Shown here: piece after piece, positions 22,524 to 35,000 of the stretch | Numbering within the stretch: the stretch's first letter is position 1 | How the letters are laid out: each line of letters opens with the position of its first letter | Assembly: GCF_910596095.1 (NCBI RefSeq) | Contig: NC_056540.1 | Location: 10,905,001-10,969,000, forward strand | DNA: 64,000 bases | Direction: 5' to 3' | From: Thunnus maccoyii | Lineage: Eukaryota; Chordata; Actinopteri; Scombriformes; Scombridae | Made by a program: the position numbers and the translations under genes | The notes under the pieces: model-generated | What the model was told of the DNA's origin: nothing | Seen by the model: the letters and a program-made list of their open reading frames with translations, nothing else | Databases searched by the model: none

Positions 22524-22899
22524 CTGGTGGGAGGAGGTAGATGGAGACAGCAAGAGACAGAAGGATTACAAAGAGAAGCAGACCCAGACAGATAGAGAAG
22601 AAGAGATACGGCTTGCAAAAGGGGACAGAGGAGACACATCCAGCAAATACTAACTGGTGGGGAGAAAGAGTGAGCGGGACAGGAAAGGGAATACAGAAAT
22701 AGGAAGGGAAATGGGGCTTGTCCAACAGAGAGGAAGAGAGTGAGTTGTTGTTAAAGAGGCTGGGGGGGAACTGATGGGATGGCATTGATCTCTGGGAGCT
22801 GCCGGCTCTTGGGCCAGATGGCGTCTTGTTGCTGCAGACCGCTGCTCAACTCCTCCTGCTGTGGACCGCTCATCAAAGTCTGCCTCTCCTCCTTCACAG

Positions 22900-22995
22900 G
22901 TCGGTCCCAGCCCGCTCTGTGTGCTACAACTGTGCCGTCATGAGACGCACTGCTACATTCAGATAGGCAGACAGGAGCATAGGTCAATAGACAAC
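22900..22995 (+). other. sh3tc2: candidate sh3tc2 5' UTR
   Basis: A pyrimidine-rich stretch ending CCTTCACAG (to 22899) looks like a 3' splice site, so the coding start may sit in a second exon whose UTR begins about here. A tiny upstream frame (ATG at about 22940, then TAG after eight codons) precedes the proposed start. The transcription start site is not identifiable. Confidence 0.35.
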
Positions 22996-23020
22996 ATGGG
23001 TAACACGCTTAGCCAAGAAG
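22996..23020 (+). CDS. sh3tc2: sh3tc2 coding exon 1 (MGNTLSQE, myristoylation-type start)
   Basis: ATG has A at -3 and G at +4. Gly2 and Ser6 fit the N-myristoylation pattern MGxxxS, and mammalian SH3TC2 is also an N-myristoylated MG protein. The exon ends in phase 1 before GTAAAA. The start is inferred from this motif and from phase agreement with exon 2; an alternative upstream exon cannot be excluded. Confidence 0.65.
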
Positions 23021-26000
23021 GTAAAAAGGGCATGGTGTGTTTCTGTCCTGTACTATAGCAGCATGACTGTGCTTGTGTTGACTCAAGCAGTCCCGTTGGT
23101 GCTAACTATGCTCTGTGTTGTAGGATGGACAAGAATAGGCTGTTGTCCTCTTCAGCATAATGTCATGTTGCATTGTGTTGCTAAGTTGTGCGCCCCATTG
23201 TCTTGTGGTGAATGCGTTGCATCAAGATAATACTGTTCTGTTGTGTTTTTGCACTGACACAGCATGCTGAACAAGAAGAAAAATGGCATTTCAATGAAAA
23301 TGATTACTATTTGGTTCACAGTATCTTCCCTTTTTTTCATTTAAGATGGTGTCTAAGTGTGTGTCTGAAAACATGTGACTGTGTTGACGTAAAAGTACGT
23401 TCTCAGGAGTCAGGGGCAGGGCAGCTGTGTGAGTCTGGAGGTTTCTCTGATGTCAGTGCAGCTGTGTGTCTGTGTGTTCAACGTTATTGTACCCCTCCAA
23501 ACCCTGATAACTCCTCACACTAACCTATGGCTCAAACTTTGCATTTCTAGTGTAAACCGCTGTACTTGTCTCCCCCAGTGACATTAACTCCCACCCCTTG
23601 CCTAAGCAATAATACGTTTTTTGAAATGAATGAAAACTTTGAAATATTTTATGTTTAATGGATTAAAGGGGATCATAGAGGGAAGTGAATGCATTCTTTT
23701 TTTGGGTTCATGTTACACTGATTTGTTCCTCTTTTCACAGACATCTCTCCCGCTGAGCTGGATGCTCTTTGGAGGGAACCGCCATATACCCTTGGGGGAA
23801 CAAATGAACACTTCCCTGGAAATGACATCATGACTCAAGGTAGAGTATGTTGCATAATCTGAAATCGTGTTATTAAAGACTCCTCTGTTAAGTTTGGAGC
23901 ACAAACAACATCATGAGGCTTATTTGAGAAGGAGTGGTGTTGCTGTCTCTGTGGTCACAAACTGAGGAAGTGTTTGGGACATCCTCCCTGCACAATGGAA
24001 CAAACCAGGGGGAAGCCTGCCGCCACTTTATGGTTACAGCCAGCTGTTATATATATATATCCATCTGGCTGATATTTATAGGTTTTGAAACGATTAAGAT
24101 CCTGTTTATGTGCTGAGGAGAACACACTAACTTCATATACTCTAATTCAGTTATTCCCAACCAGGGACACAGCAGTTGCCAGGGGGGTATTTGTAAAGAT
24201 TATGAAGTCGAGTCATTAGCTAAACTAATTAGAAAAAAATGGAGATTACGATAAAAAAAAAAATCCATATATTGAGTCAGCTGTAACAGCTGAACACCTC
24301 ATTTTGCACCTGAGAGTACTCAAAAACTAGTTAGCAAGTTAGCAGATAGCAGTTGGATTAGTAGAGAAAACAGAGAGCTAAATGTCATGGATAAATGAAA
24401 TAGTCATGGATAAATTGTTGTAAGGTCCAGCTTCTGCCAATCCCAAGTGGCAAAGTGAATGTTAACTAAACCAAACTAACCTAAATATTGACAGTTCAGT
24501 TGTATGAAAAAAGTTTTGCAACAATATTCACTTTTACATAATTTATAGTGCTATAACATCCTGTTTAATATGTAATGTAATGAACGTATTTGGACGTTGG
24601 GCATTGATGAAGGGATAACTGAGTTCATCTTACAAGACTGTGGGGGTACATTAAACAAAGATTAGAAAAAAGCTATATCAACTTGTACCATGCCACTAAA
24701 TACTGACCAGAGATATCTTTTTTATCTGAAATGACAAAACAGAGATTACTATCATGTGTCATCTGGTAACAGTTCCAGTAAAATCTTGTGTTGTAATTGC
24801 AGTGTACTTTGAACCGCGCTTTTGATGACCTTCCTGATAAAATTGTTTCCACATATTACACACCTGCCCTTATCAGACAAAAAACCTAAATACAATACAG
24901 TGTTTAGGAAACACTGGCTTAAACCATACAGGGTTTAGTCTTCTACTGTGCTTCAGTGTGCATAAAGGAAAGCCACGTGCGCTCTCCTTCTTGCCTTGAA
25001 TCAGAAAAGATTGCATCTTAAACTTGATCCAGCACTTTCTGTCTTGATTTTTTGTCTTCTTTCAGGCACAGGTGAGGAGGAGGACGGTCCAGTGGTGGAG
25101 TCAGGTGAAGGAGGGGTAGAGCCAGACAGCTATTGGAAGAGGAAAGAAGCCTTCTGTAGAGGAAGTACTGTGTCACTGGGAGAGAAATTCTCCTCAGGTA
25201 CATTTCAAAATGCTTTTGCCATAGTCCAATGTCTGATTATGTTTCTACTAGTTTGTACATCAGCCAGTCTAAACTAGTTATATCTTATACACAGATGCAT
25301 TTCCCATGAATATTATATTCATGCATACTGATGAAGCATTTCCCTGTCTACTAATGTTTTACTCACTCAGCAGTTTAGCTCCATCCATCACATTCCCCCA
25401 GGTTCTTCCTCTCAAATGGATTTAAATGGCCACACTGAGGGTCCAGTAAGAGGTCTAATAGCTTTGTTATTCCTCTGAGGACTAACATTGTGCTCATAAA
25501 GCATCTCCCAGAAATATGAGCTCCCGCAGAAAATCTTTAATGAACTCCTTAAAGTTTTGTCTCTCTTGCAATAAACCATCTCATCCCAGTCTTAGTTTTA
25601 GTTAGTTTTACACAATTAGACAAATGCAGAGATGTATTCATGCATGAATTAACAAAAGGATTTTCCTTTGTTTACACCCTTACTGATGACAGAAGGGATG
25701 AATCTTATTCTTTAAGCTTATGTCTCTTCTCAGCTTATTTCCATGGTATTTGTTTTCTGTTCCGTATTATTCCAATAAAAGAAACAACTCATCTCATTTA
25801 AGTGTGATTAATCACAGAATTCATCTTGATCTTTTGCTAGAAATTGTGCTGTTGTTCACCGGGCAGCGGCGCTCCAGTGTGGATCCTGACCGGGCCCTTC
25901 AGGAGGCCCTGCGCACTCGACTCCGAGTGGTGGAGAGCAACAGCCAGGACGTCATCCAGCTCTTTAAAGTGAGTGACAGTCAGACCTGACAATACAGATG

Positions 26001-29000
26001 TTCCACAGACATTACTGCACTTACTAAAACCTTCTAACGTCATAATGAACAATAATGTGCCTTAAAGTATATTATATAATGCACTACTGTGATCCTGTAT
26101 ATGTTTGGGCACTTCATGGAGATGGATGGATGTTCGGTTACTGAAACATGAGACTTTGTTTCTGCAGGACTTGTCTGCACGTCTGGTGTCTGTCCACGCA
26201 GAGAAGGATAGCTTTGTAATCACATTCAAGACTGTGGAGGAAATCTGGAAGTTTTCAACTTACCTAGCATTAGGTAGGACTAATCAGGACTGTTCTGGAT
26301 GACATTTTACTCTTATGTATTGGAATTTTTTGGTATTAATGCATTTATTGGATTTTTATACTTGCAACAGTGTTGATAATGTAACTGGTTATTAGTTGTG
26401 ATATCATTAGAGTTGTTAGCATAAGTAGTATTAGCAGTATTTGTATTTGTACTCTCTCCCAGGCTACGTGGCTCGCTGCTTGGAGAACTTCCTGTGCGAT
26501 CAGTCCTTCTGGCTGGACCAGGAGCTGCTCAGTGACTTGGAGATCAATGTAACAGTGGATGAGGAACATCTGGCCACCCTCTACCTGGGACTTTTGCTAC
26601 AGGAGGGTCAGTATTGCTATGCTTCACAGTCAGCCATTTAATGGAAACTTGATGAACCTTTTGAACATTTTCATTATTAACACAGAGGTTGGAAGAGTGA
26701 CAATGTTAGTCAGATGAGTCAGTGCATCTGTAATTAAAAATCTGTAGCTTGGTTCATTAAATATGTGGCTTTAGCATGACTCTAAACTGAGCAGTGCCTT
26801 GTCCTCTTCTTCTACTCCTTGACTGTAGTGACTATCATATTCTTTAAAAGCAGTCATGGTTAGATATATATTGAATCTGGTCATTGTTAATTGTACTGCA
26901 ATTATACAGTAATTGACTGCAGCTGCCATTTGATCCCATTATTCTTAATCCATTTTTTCACTGACCTCAATTAACACTAAGAAAAACTAAGGAATAAACT
27001 ACCACATACAACTTTGCACAAATTATAGCCTTGGACACCTCATATTTAGTTGAGGAACTCTTTTTCCCTACCGTGCACAGCTGCAGTAACCCCTAAACTA
27101 CAATAAACTTTTTTTTACCAATCAGCAATATGATCCCATTTCTATTTCTGACTACAGCTGCCCTTTGTGTTCTAAATATCTTCCACAATTGAATTAAATT
27201 GAAACTGAATCTCTGAATTTGTGCAATTTGCTCAGATTTTTTATGCATTACAAAATTAGTGTGCCAGTGTTCTGCTAAAGCAAAACTATTCTCCCTACCC
27301 CCAAGAATGTCCATTGATTTGCTCCTGCCTAGTCTACACAGACATCACTGTTTTCTCCTGAACATTTCCCCTAGGCAAAAAGCTTTACGGAAACATATAA
27401 TAGGACTGCAGTGTTGGCAAAGAGTGATGAGAATTACATTAACTTAATAGAGGGAAATAAAAAACATCCATCATTTGCCAGTGACTGAATGAGGGCGCAG
27501 CAGCTGTACAGTAGCAGTTTTACTGATCTTTAACTTAAGTGTGGTGACTTTTATCAACACAGAAACACTGCCTGAAAATGCTTTGTACGTCTGGATTTAT
27601 ACATTTTTATTTGGGTTGAGGTTGCCTACTAATAAATCAGTGTCTTTGCAGGATCCTTCTTTGCTAAGGCGCTATTTACAAGAAGTGAGCAGGATCAGGA
27701 TGATGATGAACAGCTGTCATTCAAAAAGAATGACTTGCTGATGGTGAAGGACACAGGGCAGGACATGTGGGAGGGCACCATGCTTTCCACAGGACAACAT
27801 GGCCAGGTGCCTGTCAACGCCATGCAGCCACTGCCCTACCCCTTCTATCAGTGAGTCACTGCTCATATGAGAAACCTCTGTCACAAATCCCTTGATGCAT
27901 GCTTTAAGAAAAAGTAGGATTCACACAATCTCTTGTCATTTTTTTGCTGAATAACCAGAGCAGCACTACAGTTGATGACCAGTTGTACCTATGAGTTTGA
28001 CATTTATTTAACTATACTTCCTGTTTGGTCAGGTGGTTCCTGAGGAAGTACCCAGGCAATACTGGATGCTCGCCAACAGAAAAGGAACCGTTTGAACATC
28101 CATTTGGTAGAGCCATACAGACATATACAGTCACATGTTAACACACAAGGCACATTGTACACTATGGTTTTCTCACATATGTACTATATGCTGAGCCCAG
28201 GTAGTGATATTTAAGGCAAATATGTGTATATACATTGGCGCCTTTCGGTGGTAGTATCAGGAATGAAACGTGACATCAGCCTGCCACTATACACCCCCTT
28301 ACCAACTGATCTGACCCTGGGACAGGTTTCATTTCTCAACAATCAAAAACATATGCCATCATAGTAATTTGGAAGGTGCTGTAATCAAATATAATTGTAC
28401 ATATGCTAACTTTACCACTGCTCTAATCAATATGTTTATATTTGTGTCAAATGACTAAGGGTAATAGTGAAAGGGATTGCTCGTACTGACAAAACCACAT
28501 AGAATTGTAACACAACTCTGCAGGCCATTTTAGCTCTCTGGAGCACGTTAGCATCTTTCAGCTCAGTGTTTTAGTTCTAAGGACTGCAGCTTTGCTGTCA
28601 TCAGTGTTGGTTTCAGACAGATCTAAGCTTTTTTCAGCCAAAAAACACTCAAGATGCAGTGTGTGTTACCTGACCAGCATCAAATGGCAGTTTGATGCTG
28701 GCAGTTTGTTAGCAACTAGCTGAAGAAGAAAATTGAGCATTTAGCAGCTGAAGAGCCAGATATTTCCATCAGGAGTTGGTGGAGAGCAACATTAATGCAG
28801 GTAGTTTGGAAAAGAAGTGAAATATCTCTAAAACCAAAGTCAGACAAGATTATGAATGTCACTTTTTAAGTCTCTGTGTGCACTCTGAAGGCTTATTCTA
28901 GGTTGAATGAGGTCAGCTTATACCATAATTGAATTTCTGGATGTCTATTGTATGAGAGTTCATCAAAAGAGGTCAATACTTCCTCACAAAAGGCGAGAAA

Positions 29001-32000
29001 TACATTGTCTAGTGTAATTGTCTGTCTGATGTAACTTCACTGTACGTTGTGTTTGTGTCAGTAATTTTACTGATTACACACAAAGAAGGTAATATCAAAC
29101 CCAACCACTTCCTGTTTACTGGAACACACAGCAGTGCACACCCACAGCAGATCAATACTAATATGCTGATGCATATACATATGTTAAAGAGTAGCTCTAA
29201 CCCATATGCATTTGTGAAAAGACTTTAAAATAGCCTGTTGATTCCTCACTATCATATAAGACATTATAGTATCATATTTATCATTAAACTTTACACAATG
29301 ACCAAAAGTATCAAAGTCTTTTTGCTTGACTTAATCTCATTCTCCTCATTATTTACCTCAGTGACAGGTTCATGTGTAGCGGTGGTTGACTACAGTCCAG
29401 TGGGGCAAGACGAGCTCCAGCTGAGTCAAGGTGACATTGTGGAGATCCAGGGTCTACTAGTCCGAGGCCTGGCCGTGTTCATAGGAAAACACACTTCCAC
29501 AGGACACACTGGCTTTGTACAGAAGGCCCATGTCAAGCCTCTGGACACCATACCCCTGTAAGATGTCCCACATAGTTATGTCATGCATGCCAGAACTTAG
29601 TGGTCTGATGATGTTGTGCGTCATTGCAACTTTAAAGTACTTTATCTTCATCAAATCCATATTAGTTACCTCATGTTTATAGTCTTGCGCTTATCTTTTA
29701 TGAAATCCTATTTAGTATATCTGCAGTCTGGACGGGATGGATCAGCGGAGGAGGCCGGAGAGACAGCTGAAATGATAATGCTGCCTTTGTTTCCCCCGCA
29801 CAGAGATGGACAATTGGTCTTTCTGACTGAGGAGGAGAGGGCCAGCCTGGCGCAGATTAACCCATGTAGCTCTGAGCCAAGTGACAGTGGCTTGCTGGAA
29901 AGACTCTTCTCATCTGACATCAGCTCTGTGTACAGGCTAGGTAAAGCTCAAGCGATCTTGTACTTTTTGTTGGGGGTTGTGCCACTAACTGAAATATAGG
30001 TCATGATTGGTTTAATGTGAAGCTCCTGCTTGTTTCCTAAATAGTGGTTCTGTTTTTTTATTCATTCTGGGGGAAAAAATAGTTTCCTCCTCTCCTCTAT
30101 CCCCAACTGGAACACTGACTTAAATTGATTTTCCTTGTGTGTTTCCAGATAGACTGGATGAGTCTGACTTCATGTACATCAGGAATCGGCCAAAACATGG
30201 TAATGATCTACATTTAATTGTGTTTTTTGAGCTTAATGTAATGAAACAGTGTGATAACTCCAGACAGAATACAATTTGTTTACCCAAGTAAAGATATTTC
30301 ATTAAAAAGCTCAAATCTAATTATCTAATTTTACCAGTTTATTTACACTTTTCCAATATTCTGTAACATCTGTCTTCTCAGATCATAAGGTTCTTACAAG
30401 CACCCGTCAGAGCGTCATTTCAGAGAGAGGTGGAGGGACGCCCCCCTACCAGTCCTCTCCTCGCCACTCTCTCTCTCACTCCTCTCCTCGTCTGTCCTTC
30501 TATCACTCCCACAATCCTCTGCCACGGGAGGGAGAGCGCCTGTCCTTCACTCTAGACGACACTTTCAGGGAACTGGACGAGTTCCAGGAAGATCCGCCTC
30601 TCTTCTTAGAGGAGAACAGCTGGGAGGGGGAGGAGTCGGAGCTCAGTGACCCTACACTGACCCTGCTCAACTGTGATCACTTCCAGGTCAGTAGAGTCCC
30701 AGTTCAGTCATTCATTTATTTATTTATTACAAACCAGGCCCCCCAAGCTTCAGATTGTAGGCTTTTAATCCCTTTCTTTTCTCATTTTTTATGCCTATGG
30801 AACTTAATATTACCACTTGATCATATTTTATGTCCATTCAAGAAATGTAGTACTGTGAACTACATACAACTGTCACCATATTTGAAAGAGCAGATTTTAG
30901 GCATGCCCTTAATATGGTTTATAAACACAATTCTGATCAGGACAAGCATTTAGTGTGTGATTTGTAAGTGGATTTGGTAGTGACGGAGGCATGAAGAGAG
31001 AGTCACTGTATGTCTGCACTGATGAGTTACTCACTGTTTATAACATCTTTTTGGCACCACCACCAGACCACAATTTTTAATTTAATCTTTAAACCAATTT
31101 CTCTTCTGAATTTCAAAGGTCTGTATGAATATACTGATGTGGTCTGCTCAGTTTCAGTTGATTAATTCAACCATCCCTTCAAGGTTTTGTCAAAAACTGT
31201 ATTTCTGGTTGAATCAAACTTGATTGTATGTCAAAAGAAACACCTTGGGGATGATTTTGTTGTGGCTATTAAAGCAGATTTTGATTCTAAACCAATTAGT
31301 CAGGACTTGGAGTTGACTTCACTCAATCTTGCTGGTTCAGACAAACTTTGGCCTATTGGTTTGAAGATGCCAATACATATTCAAGTTCACCACAATCCAC
31401 AGTGTAAAGTCTCAGGTTTGAAACTTGAAACAAGAATCTGTTTTTAAAATAGAAACTGTGGGTTTATTTTCTTGTGTCGGCCCCATTAACTCTATTTATA
31501 CTAAACACACACAGCCTGTCAGGAGACTCTTCCTAATTCTTTCGTTTGTGTGTTATTTCTTCCAGGAGGACTTCCTGCCTCTGTATGACCTGCAGTATTC
31601 CTTCCTGTGGGTGACCTTCAACGGGAAGAGTGAGGATGAGCTATCAGGGCACCTCGAGAGTGTCAGGGAGTGTGCCAAGAGGATGGACATGCACTGGGCA
31701 CATCGACGGGCATGCTTTCTCCTGGGAAGACTCTGTGCCAGAAAGCTTAAGCTCTCCCAGGTTTGTGCTTTATACTACAATGGATTTTCCTTATTATTAC
31801 AAGGAACATTTTCATTAGAGGGACAATTAAGTGAACATAATAATAATGTGCAATAGCCATTAAATTAAATAAAAGGTTAAAATACTTTCAATCAACAACA
31901 ATTACTATTGTCAAACTAAGAGGTTTGAGCTTCTGTTAATAATAGAGATGCTGCTCAACATCTCACAATAAAATATGTTTTCTTATCTAAATTTCAGTCT

Positions 32001-35000
32001 GTCAACTATATAGTAATATAATTCCCGGGTATGTTATCCTTCATAAGTCTACATCTGTAAGAAACCAGCTCCTACATATAAATTTACTCTCATCATCAGG
32101 CACGAGTGTACTTTGAGGAGGCCCTGAGTGTTCACGTGGACAGTTTCTCAGACACGCCACTCCTCATCGCTCTCAGCACCAACCTCACCGCTGTCTATCT
32201 GAAGCAGCGTATGACAGACAAGCTGCCCCAGACCCTGGAGAAGGCCAGTGCCCTGCTCCTCTGTCTCCCCAGCCACACCTTCACCTCCATGGACGAAGTT
32301 GAACTGCTGAATCTGCTCCTGAGGAGATCTGTGGTCATGGGGGACAAACAAATGGAGGCCCGCGTTTGCTACCTCATCTCCAGCCTCTTTCTGCTTCTCA
32401 GGAAGACCGATGATGCCCTCCCCTTTGTTGAGCGACTCCAGTTTCTCACAGTGACTCTCTCTGCCAGTGAGGGGCGGCCCATAGTTCCTTTGGACCTGAA
32501 CTGGCTCTTGAGCTGGCTCTATCATCGTAAATACATGCCTTACTTAGCGCTGGCCTCACTGAGCCTGGACTCAAGACAAGACCACCCCCTCCATGACGCC
32601 TTCCAGAGGATTGAGTTGTTTATCAGGAACTCTGTTCGTCTGAACCCGTGCTGGAAGGAAGGAACCTCCCTGCTCCCTGCACAGATTGTGGTTTACCTTC
32701 AGCAGGCCTTGGCTATAGCTGAACAAGGGGAGGACCTAAAGACCCAGAGGGACCTGTCTCTGGGCTTGGCCTCAGTCTACCAGCAGTACGATGCTCTTGA
32801 TAAGGCAGTAAGCTGTGCTCAACAGGCAGTGGAAACAGGAGGTCACATCAATGAGGAGGAAGGCTTTCAGGCCTCTGTGCTGCTCGGCTGGCTGCTGGTG
32901 TTGACAGGCCGGGCTGAGAGGGCTCAGAGTGTCCTACAGCCACTGCTTACATCACTTCAGGTACAGCACATTAGCTAAGTTTTAGTTTTCCTAAGCTCCA
33001 AATGAGTATTACGTGTAATCTGTGCCTCTGTGTGTCTCTCTTCAGGGCACGGACAGTCCCACTCAGCGAGGTGTGATCCACAACCTTTTGGCTTTGTGTC
33101 TTAGGCGACAGGGTCGCGTCCCAGAGGCAGGCTGGCATCTCCACTCTGCCCTGGTAATCTCCAGGGAAAGCGGAAACCAGAGAAACCAGGCCCTGGCACT
33201 GGCCAACCTGGGCTGCCTGGCCCTGGATGTGGGGGCATCCTGGGTAGCAGAGCGCTTCCTGGTCAGGTCAGATATCCTCCCTATCATTTGTCGTATAAGT
33301 GGCGCAATAGAGAAGCTCTGACAGGAAATGTTGACAAAGAGTTATTTATTGTGATGGTTATTGTTTTGACAGATCCCTGCACCTCTTTCTGGAGCTCTGG
33401 GAAAGCCCCACAGACGAGGAACATGTTCAGACCTACCTTTGGCTGGGCCGGAGCCACAAAGACAGGGGGAAGAGTCAGGACATCAGGGCGTGTTACGAAA
33501 TGGGGCTATTAATTGCACTACATGCTAGAAACCTACACAGTAAGTACAAGTTAACACATTAAAGGTGTGAACATAAAGTCACATATTATCAGTATTAAGG
33601 TAATGAGTTAGCTGAAACGCTCTATTGATTATTACTCCTTTAAATCTGAAGTAAGACTTTGTTGTACTTCATATTAGAGCCTGGAAGTACTGGAATTTGT
33701 TCATACTGATATGTATGATGTGATAAGCTTTATTTGGCCAATAATATCAGTAATGCCACTGTCTAAGTCAGAATGAACTACTTATAGTTTTATTCAGAAT
33801 CAAACACCACAGTATATTTCACTTCAGGCACAACTGGTCACCAATGTGCTGTGTTTTCTCATAGGTCAGATGGTAGTGGCCAAGGTGCTGAGCCGGCTGT
33901 ACGCTGACATGCTGCTGTATGGTCAGAGTATCGTCTACTATGAGCACTGTGTGTCAGTATCCAGAGAGCTGAAGGACAAGAGACTGGAGGGAGAGTATCT
34001 GGAAATCCTCAGTAGCCTTTATCTCTCACTCAACACTGAGAGGTGAATTTCTTTCTCTCTTCATCTTTCACAATCTGTTTTGTTTTGTTTTTTTATGAGG
34101 AAGACAATAATTAATAATAATCAATTCCTGATTGTGTGCTACAGATCATCTCGTAAATCTCTTGACTACACCAAGCAGAGCCTGAGGATTTCTATTGATT
34201 TGGGCAAGAGAGAAGAAGAATCTGAGACCTGGTTACAGGTGGGACGCATCTATTATCTCATCCAAGAGGATGAGCTGGCTGACATGTACCTGCAGGTGAG
34301 AAGGGCTGGGGAGGTGAATATTTTTCAGTCCATTTCTTCTCCTGGTTCTGCTCTTTACTATTCTGAAAAACTGGTCTTCACTGTACACAGGAGCTCCTCA
34401 TTTCTAAACAGCAAAGACAGAGGCTTTATCACATCCTCATTAAGCTGCTTTGATTTCACATCAAATTTCAATTTTGAACATTTTTAATGTTTCCCTTATT
34501 ATCACAATTTATAATCAAATTCTCACAAATCGGATTCTAATGATGGATATACAACCATTACTATAAATGAAGTCTGCTGTTTAATTGACAGGCAGCAGTA
34601 AAGACAGCCCTGAGGATGAATGACCCTCATTTTGCCATGTGCATCTACGAGGAGGCAGGAGATGTCTACTTTAAAGGCCACAGGAACAGGATGGCCTCAC
34701 TGCCTTTCTACAGGGTAAGTCACAACACAAAATAGAATATATTAATAATATATTTGATGTATTTTGTTCACCTCAAAGCTACAATGTCACGAGGCAGTTG
34801 TTCTCATGATAAACTGTTGTTTGTTTTATTTTAATTTCATTAAATGACTTTTTAATTCCAGACAATCTTGGCATCTCATTTAACAAAATGATTCATATTT
34901 TGCTTCAGGATGGCAGTCTGCCATTTGCACGAAGCATCAAGGACATCCATTCAGAGTTCCGCTTGTTGAGTAAACTGACTGAACTGTTGATGAACCAGGG

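Larger units (their letters stand above)
13541..22899. other. intergenic spacer between head-to-head ablim3 and sh3tc2
   Basis: I see no coding exon on either strand. The spacer holds a possible DNA-transposon remnant (14942-15194), an inverted-repeat hairpin (14447-14482), CA/GA/A microsatellites (17.2-18.5 kb) and a 638-bp long-TIR element (20215-20852). Non-coding 5' exons of either gene could be hidden here and would not be visible by coding signal. Confidence 0.6.

Noticed and set aside
22796..22899. Cysteine-rich MASCCCRPLL frame as an alternative sh3tc2 start
   Set aside because: It resembles the Cys-containing human start superficially, but read on it meets a stop and does not splice in phase to 23741 by an obvious donor. 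MGNTLSQE fits better.
31187..31447. 86-codon ORF in sh3tc2 intron 12
   Set aside because: It is bounded by sequence without matching splice sites, and exon 12 joins exon 13 in phase without it.
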